Shown: in pieces, positions 35,735-46,200 of the stretch
Layout: each line of letters starts with the position of its first letter
How positions within the stretch are numbered: position 1 is the first letter of the stretch
Origin: Chamaea fasciata
Taxonomy: Eukaryota > Chordata > Aves > Passeriformes > Sylviidae
NCBI GenBank assembly: GCA_029207755.1
Contig: JARCOQ010000006.1
Coordinates: 28,044,522-28,108,521, forward strand
Direction: 5' to 3'
Length of the DNA: 64,000 nt
The notes under the pieces: model-generated
What the model saw: only the letters and a program-made list of their open reading frames with translations
Told to the model about the DNA's origin: nothing
Databases searched by the model: none
Position numbers and translations under genes: made by a program

Positions 35735-38700
35735 TAGACTCAATTTTTGAAAAAACCTGAAGAATCCTGGCATTCTCTTCTAGATGAACTTGAATGCTAT
35801 TGTGTCTGTCAGAAATGCATGCAACTTAATACAATCGTGAAAGATAAAAATGTCCACATCACTATGTTATTGACATCTAAGTTATGATCCCTAATATCAC
35901 TCCATATCACTGCATTTCTGATTATGCCAGGAAATGTGGTATAGTTATCTGACTAATGCCATGGATACTACCTGTCACACTTGACTGAAAGTGAGTATGA
36001 AGGAGGTTGGTGGTATTGAGGAGCTGGAGGAAGCATAAAACTAAGTAGTAAAACACTAATTTTGTATTTTTAAGCTAATTTCCCTTTTGTCCTCCATAAT
36101 TCTCTCTTCTGTCTGTGAGGAAAAAGAAGAGACATAAGGTGTGCAGTAAACCCTGCTGAAATGGAGTTGTTTGTGAGAGATTATGTTTATCACTGAGCTG
36201 TTGATTAAAAATCACTCAGGAAAGACGTCATTTATTTGGGCAGAAACTTGTTTCTACTCAAGATAGTCCTTTTCTGTTCCCTGTCTCTCTAGAATAGTCT
36301 TTCCAAGAGCTCTTTCTGCTCCTTACTTTTGTACCACATCCACTGGTCAGACATAAACTCTTTTGCTGAGAATATTTTCTCTATGCGATATTTCCAGTTG
36401 GGGTCACCTGGTGATAATCTATAACCTGATCACTTTTCCTGTTTCCTGAGAAGAGTATATTTTAACTTTGCTTACCTTCAACATTAATGCTGTCATCTTT
36501 AGGAAGAGTTAATATTTCAAGCTTGGAGAGAGCAAAGGCTTTTCTACCCTACCCAACTAATGGCACAGCCATTTTTACATTGATTTGTCTGAAGCTGTTT
36601 ATCTGTCTTTGCTGTTCATCTGTCTTGACTGCCTTTTTCTGGATGTTTGTTTTTCATTAGCTGCTCCCTTTGACTCACATTCTGACAGAAATTCTTGTTT
36701 GTAGTGAACAGATAAACTGATGGGGAATATGACATTTATAAAAATGGGATCCATAACCACTGAATTCTTCAAACTCTCATACAAAATTGTTTCTGTAATT
36801 ACATCTCAAGGCTTCTCTACTTTTTCATTTCTTTTACATGGCAACGTGTACAAGGATGTACTTAATTTTTGTGGCTCTATCAAATGATGTTTCTTCTGCA
36901 GTCTTTATTTCTCAAATTCTTCATAGTTTTGCACTGCACGGAGTTTGAAATGTCTTTTTGTTTCCTGCAAGTTCCTGAGGTCTCTGCAGTACTGTTTATT
37001 ATTCTACTGGCTTCACTTGTTCTTTCAGGCTGTTATATTTAAGACTGATGAGGCATTCATTCTCAGTCAAGAAGCTTTTTAAAAGTACACTGAGTTGTAT
37101 AGATAAATTAATTACTACAATTAAATGCTTGTATATGTTTAGGAATGATTGTTGACTTCCCTGCCCCCCCCCCCCCCCCCAGCACATTGTCTTTAATTAA
37201 AGACTGCAGAGGTGAAAATAATCAATTACCCTCTGCCTACTTCAACTAAAAATATCCTCATTTCTCAGATGAGTTTGCTGACTGACTACAAGAGACTTTG
37301 CTGTGCACACAAAAGGTAAGCAGAGAAGAGCAAGAAATTCACGCTGGAAGAGGAGATCTACAAAAATTTCAGATAATGGTTCCAAAAATTTAAAAGGAAG
37401 ATCTCATAAAGCAAGAAATTATTTAAATTAAAGCTTGTTTAGACTCCTAGATTGCTGTTTTAATTTTTAGCAAGCACTGTTATGTCCTGAATATGACTAC
37501 CATCACAACTCAGAAGGCATGTCTCTCTCATGTAGCAGGCCTTTAAATATAATTAGAGTATGATGTTATTTTAAAAATAGCCTAAAGGTAGACTGTCTTA
37601 GGAGTTACTCTTGTGATACTGCTGCTAGGCTGTCAGAAACTAGTGTGGGAATTTCTGCTCTAGACTGCAATGTGGATATGCCTTTAGTATGAAAAATACT
37701 GCAAAAAATGTTGAAGAAAAAAAGAATCTTTCTAATATAAATTTAACACATAAATAACCTACAGAGAGAAGAACATAAATAATTAATGGCAGTTCTAATG
37801 ATACTGTTGGTGCTATTTTACATATGAGTATTTTTTCTGTAACAATCTGTTTTTAAAAGGTCAGAAAATCTTATAGATTAAGCATTCCTCATAAATTTTA
37901 ACATGGACATATTATACAAAAAGAAATCAAAAAATCAGGATGAAAGAGAGGACACTTGCTTAAACAGTATTGCAACTGTAAATTCAATGTTAAGATGAAA
38001 GATGATGATACATCATCTCTTTTTAGACTAAAGCTGTATCTATAGCTTCTCAGTGCAAAACAAAGCTGTAACAACTACTAAGCTGACAACTCTTACTGCT
38101 ACCTTTTTTCTCTATTTCCCTTTTATTTTTTGATAAGAATTTCTTGGCAGCATAATAAAACAGCGCTATGTGACACATTGCACTAGGAAGATGTAGTTAA
38201 TGCATGCCATCTTTGTATAGCAGATAAAAATGGATCTCAGGACCCATGACAATGACTGCAATGGAAGGCTGCTGAAGGGAGCTGGTACAGCGTTATAGCA
38301 CCCTTGGAAGGGTAGTCTTAGTAACATACTCAAAGCTGATGACTGACGTCAAGAATATTCACCTTGGTCCCAGCTCTACTGTTTCTGAAGTGAACTTTTG
38401 GATAGAAGATAGATGGAGAAAGAGGATTAAAGTGGAAAGAAGGACAGGAAGAACTGAAACTACAAAGCAGAAAAAATATACTTTTGCATGGCCTATTTCC
38501 CTTAGCAAGATGGTGAATACATGGGCTCTCACTAACCTGGCATATCTGTATTGTGCAGTGCAGGAATAGGTGTTTTGGTGTTGTTTTTGTTTTCTTTTCC
38601 TGTAGGACAGCTTTGTTTCACAGCCCACACCCTGACAAGACAGCTGCCCTGCTTTCTGTTCTGACCACAGCAGTGTAGTGCCAAAGAGGAGATTACTGCC

Positions 38701-39555
38701 TGGTCACTGCCTGCAGTGTGTCTGTCAGCTGCAAGACATGCCAGTGACACTTACAACATTCCTCCTCAGTTATACATGATAATGCACTCCGTTGGCTCGT
38801 GGGGTAACATACAGAGTGCTGTGTTCATCTGTTCACAAAGTGTGTACTAACAGCTTGAGGTTTGTTAGACTTGAACTGAGCAGTAGGAGGGGCAATTAGT
38901 GAGTTCAACTCTAGGTTTTGCTCAAACAGAAGCAAATGCTCACTTTCCTTAATTCTGAACTAAACAGTTGTAGTTTAACAGTAACATAAGGATTTTTTTT
39001 TTTGTATTTTTCTTTTAATACCACTATGACTAATTAGACTAACCTTTTTCAACAGAGTCATTGCATTTGTTTTCACGACCAGAAAACGTTACATAGTCAT
39101 GGACTGTACTGGAGATATGAAGCTTAAACACAAAATCACTTAGGTAAAATCACTGCCTAAATTTCACTGGCACAAATACAGAATATCTCTTCATGGTTCT
39201 AATAAGTTGTGCCACTGTTCCTGGTAATTGAAGACATCAGAATTTTATGGAACCTTGTCACACATAAGCCAAAATAATGCTTGAGAACATCAAGTCTCAT
39301 CTGTCCTTTAACTTAATCACGGTCAGATAACTTCTACTCTTAAAAACAGAGAAACATCTCACTCTTTGTGTAAATCTAGTAAAGGAAGTATATAATAGTT
39401 GCATGATAATTACTAGTTATATTTTAACTATTAGCATTACTTTAGAAGATCTTCTGTGTATACTAAATCATATGGAAAAAAAATTTAAATTGAAGCGTTC
39501 CTCTAGGTAGCCAAACATACCCTTTGGACATATTGCCATGTCCAGGCAGATTGTA
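35735..39555. other. Unassigned sequence before the LTR cluster
   Basis: No gene was recognised. It contains the 17-C run at 37164-37180. Near 38570-38600 a pyrimidine-rich stretch ends in TTTTCCTGTAG followed by less AT-rich sequence to about 38760. That resembles a 3' splice acceptor, but no matching donor or open exon was identified, so no exon is called. A perfect TGACGTCA octamer lies at 38344-38351. Confidence 0.5.
37164..37180 (+). repeat. Poly-C run (17 C)
   Basis: Seventeen consecutive C after CTG, hence 17 G on the minus strand, enough to fold as a homopolymeric G-quadruplex. Such long G/C homopolymers are much rarer than A/T runs in vertebrate DNA and are error-prone to sequence, so the exact length is uncertain. 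Confidence 0.85.
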
Positions 39556-40935
39556 TGTATTGGGTTTGCATGGGAAGGTTTTGGTAGCAGGGAGGCTACA
39601 GGGCTGATTTCTGGAAACAGCAGCCAGAAGCTTGCCCATGTCTGACAGAGCCAATTCCAGCCAGCTCCAAGGTGGACACAGCACTAGCCAAGGCTGAGCC
39701 CAACAGAGGTGGCAGTACTGTCTCTGGGATAATGTATTTAAGAAGGCAGCTAAAAAATGGTCAGGAACACCAAGGTCTGTGCAGGAGGAGAGGGAGGAGA
39801 TACTTCAGGTGCCAGAGCAGAGATAGTTCTGGGAAGGATTCACATTAGAGATTGTAATAGATGTACTGTATTAAATTCTTGTATTAAAAATTGTATGTGT
39901 AAAACTGTACAGTGGAATGTAAAACCCCAGACTCCTGGAAGTAATCTGAAGGCGTCTCCTTACATTCCAAAGTCTTTTTTAGTTCAAAGGTGTTACCTGG
40001 GCATCTGAAGGAGAGATAACGGGGAAAGGGCCCATTAATCACGGGCTGACCACATCTTCACAGTCACTCAGAGGATCTGATATCGATCTGGGTGGAGATC
40101 AGCAGAAGCCTCCCAACAGAAGATTCAGAGACTCTTCTTTTGGACTTTCATTCAATTCCTCAGGAAGCCCTTTCAAACATCCCTCATGGGGCGTGGGACA
40201 TTTCAATGATTGTATTATTTGCATGATGTCATGTTCTTTGGGCGAATCCATGTTCTTTGTTACCATCTTGTTTATGCCTCAGAGTAGAAAAATGGTATAA
40301 AACACCTACCCAGAGACCCCAAATTTGCGGGCAGTACTTCGGAGAAGCAGCCTTTGCTGCTCCCGGATTGTCCATCCAACATTCGATTGATGTTGTCCTG
40401 ATTTATCGTGGGGTTTTCTGAAATTGATTTTCGAATTTGTTAAATAAATCTTTGATTTTTGGAATTGGCTCTGATCGTTTATAACAGAGGTGTTCATGGA
40501 TAACTGAGGGATCCCAATCTGGAGCAGTAGGAGAGTACAATGAGTCCTAGCCTTGAGAAGGAAGAAGCTGTGGAGTCAACCTTTGAGGAACTGACCATAG
40601 CTCCCATTCCCAATTCCTCTGTGCTGATGAGGGTGGATAGAGGGGCAGGAGGTAGAGAAAATAAGGAGTGAAGTTGATTCTGGGAAGAAGAGAGGAAGGG
40701 AAAAAGGTGTTTTAAGGTTTAGTTTTTATTTTCCTATTAAACTACCCTGATCTGGTAGGTAAGAAATCACATTCTCCAGCTAGGGCCTGTTTTGCCTATG
40801 ATGGCATTTGTTGAATTATCTGCCTGTCCTTATCTTGATCCATAAGCATCTTACCCCTTTTTCCTCCCTGTGTCCAGCAGAGGGGTGGAGTGGCTTAATG
40901 AGTACCTGACATCCAGCCAAAGTCAACCCACTACA
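39556..40935 (+). mobile_element. Avian ERV solo LTR, interrupted by a nested LTR
   Basis: LTR of a common avian endogenous-retrovirus family in sense orientation. It starts TGTATTGGGTTTGCATGGGAAGG (39556), passes CAGAGCCAATTCCAGCCAGCTCCAAGG (near 39646) and a TATA-like TATTTAAGA (39735), and reaches a tandem series of degenerate 'ctggagcag' units. It resumes after the nested element at TTCATGGATAACTGAGGGATCCC (40493), then GGAACTGACCATAGCTCCCATTCC (near 40589), ATTAAA at 40736-40741 as the polyadenylation-type signal, TGGCATTTGTTGAATTATCTGCCTGTCC, and the end CATCCAGCCAAAGTCAACCCACTACA at 40935. The two halves join cleanly once the inner LTR is set aside. No internal retroviral genes flank it, so it is a solo LTR. 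No convincing flanking duplication was found (TTGTA versus CCCTA). Confidence 0.85.
39853..40486 (+). mobile_element. Younger ERV solo LTR nested inside the outer LTR
   Basis: A 634-base element bounded by TG (TGTAATAGATGTACTG) and CA (CGTTTATAACA). It has LTR architecture in sense orientation: a TATA box TATAAAA at 40296-40302, a CAGTACTTCGGAG-like start region downstream, and the polyadenylation signal AATAAA at 40443-40448. It is flanked by GAGAT (39848-39852) and GAGGT (40487-40491), a 5-bp target-site duplication with one mismatch. Its insertion point is inside the 'ctggagcag' part of the older LTR. The core promoter signals are intact, unlike those of the other LTRs here, which suggests a younger copy. 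No internal viral genes are present, as expected after LTR-LTR recombination. Confidence 0.85.
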
Positions 40936-41934
40936 CCCTAGAAAAAAAGAATTAGATGAGCGTCCTACAGAGATAGATCTTCCCCTACAGTGTCTTGAGG
41001 CTGCTGCTGAAGTGAAGCTATACACTTGGAATTGTAGTAGTTTAGATAATCTAGGCCCTGGTAAACCAGATTTTTTACTTATCTTTAAGAATATAAAGAA
41101 CTTTCAGACTTTGTGATCAGGATGAGTTTTGATTAATCAACAGAAAGTTCAAAAGTTCTGCCTTTCTCTTCATTGAGCACATAGTTAATTACTACATGTG
41201 AGATTTGTTTTAGTTTTGAGGGCTATCTTCACGTAATAAGAGCTTTCCCTATGTGCTGGGGTTAATGCAAGACTGCAGTTCAAGATTTTCACCTTTCTGT
41301 TGAGGATGGTGCTATGTCATGCTGTGAAGAGTTACTCGAAGAGGCTGAGTAAAGCATTTGACTGCAACTAACTTTAATACACAAAGAGAACCTCTCCTGG
41401 CAGAGATGGTGGCAGGCAAGACTGGAAGCAGTCACTGCTGGGCTGCCTGGGGTAACTGGGTTTCGCATTACATAGGTTTGGAAATAGTTTAAGATTTGTG
41501 CTCCTCTTGCTGAGAACCAGAGGGAGAAAGGGATCCCATAGTATCTGGGCATTTTGGACCTCACATTGCCATGGCATACTGCAGGGGTATTTGACTATTG
41601 GTTTCAAGTAGTCAAAAAAAAAAAAAAAATTCTCCTCAGTGATTTTGGCCATGACTCTGCAAGAGACCAAGCATGTGAAAGTTTCCCTGGTACTTCGGAT
41701 ATCACTGTACAAAAAGCTGTAGGTCTTTATAATACCTGGCTTAGCCTGTCATCAGTAGCTGCTGGCAGACTCTCTTGGGTGAGGTTCTTGCAGCATCATT
41801 ATACTGCAGAGCTTTTGTAAATGTTATGCAGTATTGAATAATAGATGATTTTATGTCTAGTTTATTCACACTGGTAAAAGAAAAAGGTTTGGGCCGTTTT
41901 GCAAAGCCTTAGGGGAATGTTATTCAGTAGATTC

Positions 41935-41937
<3 letters not shown>

Positions 41938-41978
<41 letters not shown>
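41938..41978 (+). repeat. Poly-T run (41 T)
   Basis: Forty-one consecutive T. The reverse complement of the sequence to its right has no AATAAA within the expected distance, so it does not look like the tail of an antisense processed retrocopy. The exact length is prone to sequencing error. Confidence 0.9.
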
Positions 41979-41982
<4 letters not shown>

Positions 41983-42213
41983 TAGGGAATAATATCCCCA
42001 TGAATGACAGGCAGCCAAGAGGATGCCTTTTCCTTTTGTTTAAATGTATTTCAACAGGCAGGGATGTGTACTTTCTGTGTTCAAATCAGTTATGCCTAAA
42101 TTCTTACTTTTAGGCACTCACAGTTTATGTTACCCATCTTATTAAAGTTTCAGCACAAACCCAACATCCTCAAGCTCCTCCAAACTGCCTTAAAGACAAA
42201 ACAAGGCCGGACT

Positions 42214-42228
42214 CCAGCAGGTGGCAGC
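42214..42228 (+). promoter_or_regulatory. CTCF-type binding motif
   Basis: CCAGCAGGTGGCAGC fits the vertebrate CTCF core consensus CCASYAGRKGGCRSY at all 15 positions. With 8 fixed and 7 two-fold positions, a perfect match is expected about 0.015 times by chance in both strands of 64 kb at even base composition, and less in AT-rich DNA. CTCF is an insulator and loop-anchor protein conserved in birds. Occupancy cannot be read from sequence. Confidence 0.5.
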
Positions 42229-42674
42229 CAACTCTAAAATATGTCGAGATTAGCCCACTACAGTGTACAGATAAAAAGACCTAGTGCACAGATGATGCAG
42301 AAATAAGCAAGCACTGAGTTAAGAGGCATTTTCACTTGGTTATTGTTGTTCCTTTATGTTCTGAATCTTATAATATTTACAGTTTCTTCATACAAGAAAT
42401 GCCAGCTTCCCTTGGTTTTAGGTGACAAAATCGCATGACTTTAACCTATGCCAGTTTAATATTTTTGTATTATCAGAAGAGCTGTAATCTCTGATAACTT
42501 ATCTCCCCTGAAAAATGCTTATAAGTTCAAAATAATATTTCCCAACTTGCAGTTGATCACGTAGATCAGATACAAACTTACATGCTGCTTACTTTTCTAA
42601 AACCCTAAAATAATTTAAAAATACTAAAATAATTTTTAAAAAATCTTAAAAATATCTCTGAAAGCAATATGTAT

Positions 42675-43196
42675 TGTAGTGGTTTGAAAGCAGAACAAAT
42701 GAGAGGCTCCAAGTCAGAGATACAATTTAATAGGAAAAAAAAAGGAAAGAAATTAAAATAAAATAGATGCAATAATACAAAAGACCATTGACAGCGTCAG
42801 AATACAACCTGAGTGGAGTGATGGATGCAGTCCAGATGAGGTGGTCTTCCTGAAGCAGTGATCCTGTAGAAAGGTCTGGTAGCTCAGGTCCTCTGGGAAT
42901 CCAGTGGGTAAGCGCCCCTCTGGTGTTCAGAGTCTCAGCTTATATCCAGGCTGGAATGCTTGGTTTCTCCCTCTGGGCGGAGCATCCCACAATGGGATGG
43001 TGAGTCATGTGATAAGGCCTGATGGGCCCATTAACAGGAGGTAGTCCAGGGGGGGGTTATCTGTGAGCTGTGTAGCAAAGGTGCTGATGGGCCCATTAAC
43101 AGAAGATAAGCCAGAGTGGAGGAGGCAGGGAGCACTGCCTCACCTGGTTTCAACAGGTCATGAGCATGGTGATAGAATATACTTCAACCCGGGACA
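42675..43196 (-). mobile_element. ERV solo LTR, antisense, with perfect target-site duplication
   Basis: A 522-base element bounded on the plus strand by TGTAGTGGTTTGAAAG and TTCAACCCGGGACA, flanked on both sides by TGTAT (42670-42674 and 43197-43201). Orientation is minus. Reading that strand one meets the U3 region, a TATA-like GATATAAGC (near 42936), a T-rich stretch, and ATTAAA (near 42731) before the end AAACCACTACA. The wording (ACAATTTAATAGG, ACAAAAGACCATTGACAG, GTCAGAATACAACCTGA, CACAATGGGATGG) is that of a widespread avian ERV LTR family; the class is left open because the duplication is 5 bp. U3 carries a 19-bp direct repeat at 43019-43037 and 43084-43102. No viral genes flank it. 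Confidence 0.9.
43019..43102 (-). repeat. Direct repeat in LTR U3
   Basis: CTGATGGGCCCATTAACAG occurs at 43019-43037 and again, identical over 19 bases, at 43084-43102 (offset 65 bases). Repeated blocks in the U3 of retroviral LTRs commonly carry enhancer function; here that is an inference. Confidence 0.8.
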
Positions 43197-43201
43197 TGTA
43201 T

Positions 43202-46200
43202 AAAAGTAGTTTTGAAATAATTGTTCTAAGACATGCGTGGATCTTCCTGTAAAGATACAGCATGAGCACTAATAGCAGTTCCAGTCTAAGGGAAGATGTT
43301 TTTCACAGTACAACCTATAGTACAATCACTAATATCAGCTGCTACTATTTAAAAAAAAAAAAAAAAAACAAAACTCAGTGGCATTATCTTTTACTGATGA
43401 CATACACTGATGGTTCAATAAATTATTCAGTATTTTGTAAATAAAATGGTTATTCAGTTCTGTAGTTAGACAACCAATGCCAAAGTATATGCATTTGGTG
43501 AATCCATTACTAGCCAAAAGTTTTGGTTTTTTGGTGGCCAAGATATAGCCACTCTGTCATCTAAGGGCTGAAATTTGCCCTCACACATGACACTGATTGC
43601 CCAGTTAAGCATACCACTTAAAGAACAGCTGTCAAGGGCAAGAGAAGATATTCTCTGCAATTGTGCAGTAGCATAATTTCCAGCCTACTCTGAAAATAAT
43701 CCTTCCTTGTCTGGTCAAAAAGTGGCTTTCAATCTTCACTACTTCTCGTCCTTGTCCATGCTCCATTTTCAGCCTGCTAGGCAGGGTGCTAGCACTCAGG
43801 GACAGACTGAGTCAAAAGATAACTTATACTATCAGCAAGTTATGCAAGAGTATGACTTGGGTATCCTTGATGAGTAAAAAACCCATATGCTTGAACAGGC
43901 TCTGATTGCAAATTTCTAATTCATTTCTTTAGGAGACTCACTGTTTGCCCTCCAGATAGAGTGGTGTTGGTATATCAGGGTATGAATACCACTACTCGGC
44001 TGCCAGAGTGCATGTATTTAGTGCCTGTTGTCACTCCCTGTAGCTGTAAATTCCATGGAGCTTCCCCAGTGCATATTCATACTCAAATCTTTACTCCCAT
44101 TTTACTTCTTCAAAAACATTATTATTTAAACCAAAATTGAAACATTTTTCTTTCTTAACAACAGTTCCAAGAGTGGAACATGCTAGTTGCTAGTGTTGCA
44201 AGCAGAATTAAATCTAATTTCTAGAAAATATTATTAATCTAATTTAACCCAGAATTAAATATGACTAAAGGAAGCTGTTGAAAGACACTTGTGGTTGAAG
44301 CTCTCCAGCTTGTTTCGTGTGAATGACTTCCAGCTCAGGGCATTACAGCCTATGGATCTTGTAAAGAAGGGTGGCTCAGGCTGGGCATATAAACAATCAG
44401 AATTTTGTATTTTAAAAGAAAAGTTGGTTTTGCTTTGTATCTTTTAAAATGAAATGATTTTACTAAGAAAAAGATCTTTGGTCACTGCAGTTTTGCTGAA
44501 TCTTTGTGCTTACATTAAGAGCAACATACAAGCCTGACTTATTCAGAAGGTGCTTTTGTAGATGGGGAAGGTTTACCTGATCTCAGATAGGAACGTATGC
44601 CACTTGCAATCTGCTTCTTAAGGCAACACAATAAGAGCAACACATAAGGGTGAAGGAAAAGGAATGTGAACTCTGTCCTCTCCTGATAAGACACCAGGCT
44701 TTCTTGTATGAATACTTTAATATGGCTCAAACAACTTAAAAAATCTCAAACACAATAAAGGATTAGGCTTGTGTTAGCAAGTAAAGATTATTTAAATGTG
44801 CAAATTTTAATATTACTTTTTTACTAAAGTACTAAGAATCATTTAATAATTACTTTCTAAATTTTTTTACTATGTTTTAAATTTGATAACATTTGACAGC
44901 TTTAGAGTATAAGACAAAAGCTCCTGAGCAGACTACTGCATTTGTGTAGTTATAAAAATGGAAGAGTCTAGCTACACCTTTGAAACAAGCATCTTTTAAA
45001 AATTTTCTCCTGATCTTCAAGTAATTTGGGATCCTACTATTTTTAAGCATTATATCTCACCTTTAAAATTTTGATACTTTAAGAAGCATGAAAATATTTT
45101 GATGCTCTTCAACTAATTGAAATAATTCAAAGTCCCATGAGCTCTATTAATAGAGTTTGCCTTTCAGTACCTGTGAAGCTTCATGGTGCGCAATTTTCTG
45201 TAATACAGTTGAATCAGGTTTTATTTTCTCCCTCTGAGCAGCAAATGAGTTACTTTTCTACAATTTAGGGCACTGAAACTCTCCAAAACCTCCTCTGAAA
45301 AAGAAATAAAATGAAATTATATAAAAGGGATTGTAATTAATTTCAAAATCTGGGAAGTATTTTGACATAAAGCATCACATTAAAATCAGATGTTGATTTT
45401 CAAATGGTTTTGGGGTGGTTTTTATTTTAGTCAGTTTTTTGTAGGTTTTTTTGTTGTTCGTTTTTTTGTCTATAAGGAAAGGAACACATCCTTACTATTG
45501 TAGACACTACTTTTTATCAACTATTGACTTTTTAAATGCTCCCTGTAAATAAATGAACTAATTTTTCAAATTGCTGAAAGGTCACACCCCCCAGGAAGCC
45601 AGATGAGCTCTAAATGTTTGGCAAGAATCAGATACACAGCAGCAGGTATGGTTACATTTGAATATTAATCACGCAAGAGATGACAAAAAGTGTAAGGGAA
45701 AAGTGTCTATGTAAGGTGGATGGGTCTGACAGAAGTATTAGTATGACAATAACAGCATCTGTCTAAAATGCAAGAACTTCCAAGAAATTTAGTAAGTCCA
45801 TGCAGTTGTTGGAAGTACAGAGTTGTAAAGTAAATATTTCATTACCTTCTTTAAAAAAATAAATCAGAAGCTTAGAAGGTTCTCACTTATTTTAAAAATT
45901 CTTACAAGCTGCACTTACCTAAGAAAAGAAAAAATGAGGAATGCTGAATACTTTGCCTGTACCTTTTGATTATTTCAATATTCAATCATCCCTATGATTC
46001 AAGTTTGTCTTAAAGTTAAAAGTCAATTACAGCTCTTGTGAGTAGACTCTTGCATACAAGATAATATTTTTTCTAATACAATTACAATATAGAAATAGGA
46101 TTCCTCTAGATAAACCTAAATTAGGAACTACTTTGCCCTAGTGCAAAAACTTGGGGAGAAGAACTTTACATTTTTAAAGAAACGAAATGAACTTATATTA

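Larger units (their letters stand above)
40936..42674. other. Unassigned sequence between LTRs
   Basis: No gene or family was recognised. The part 41280-41830 is less AT-rich than the surroundings and is split by a 16-base A-run near 41616. Open frames of 88-112 codons on both strands there have no recognisable motif. The 41-T run and the CTCF-type motif described separately also lie here. Confidence 0.5.

Noticed and set aside
38344..38351. Perfect CRE palindrome TGACGTCA
   Set aside because: One 8-mer is expected about once per 65 kb by chance, and nothing nearby looks like a promoter.
38570..38760. Possible exon after a pyrimidine tract ending in CCTGTAG
   Set aside because: No donor site in the right place, no conserved reading frame, and pyrimidine tracts are common here.
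39547..40940. Target-site duplication for the outer LTR (TTGTA versus CCCTA)
   Set aside because: Only two of five bases agree.
42900..42930. CTCF-like word GCGCCCCTCTGGTG inside the antisense LTR
   Set aside because: Needs an extra base relative to the consensus; clearly weaker than the motif at 42214.
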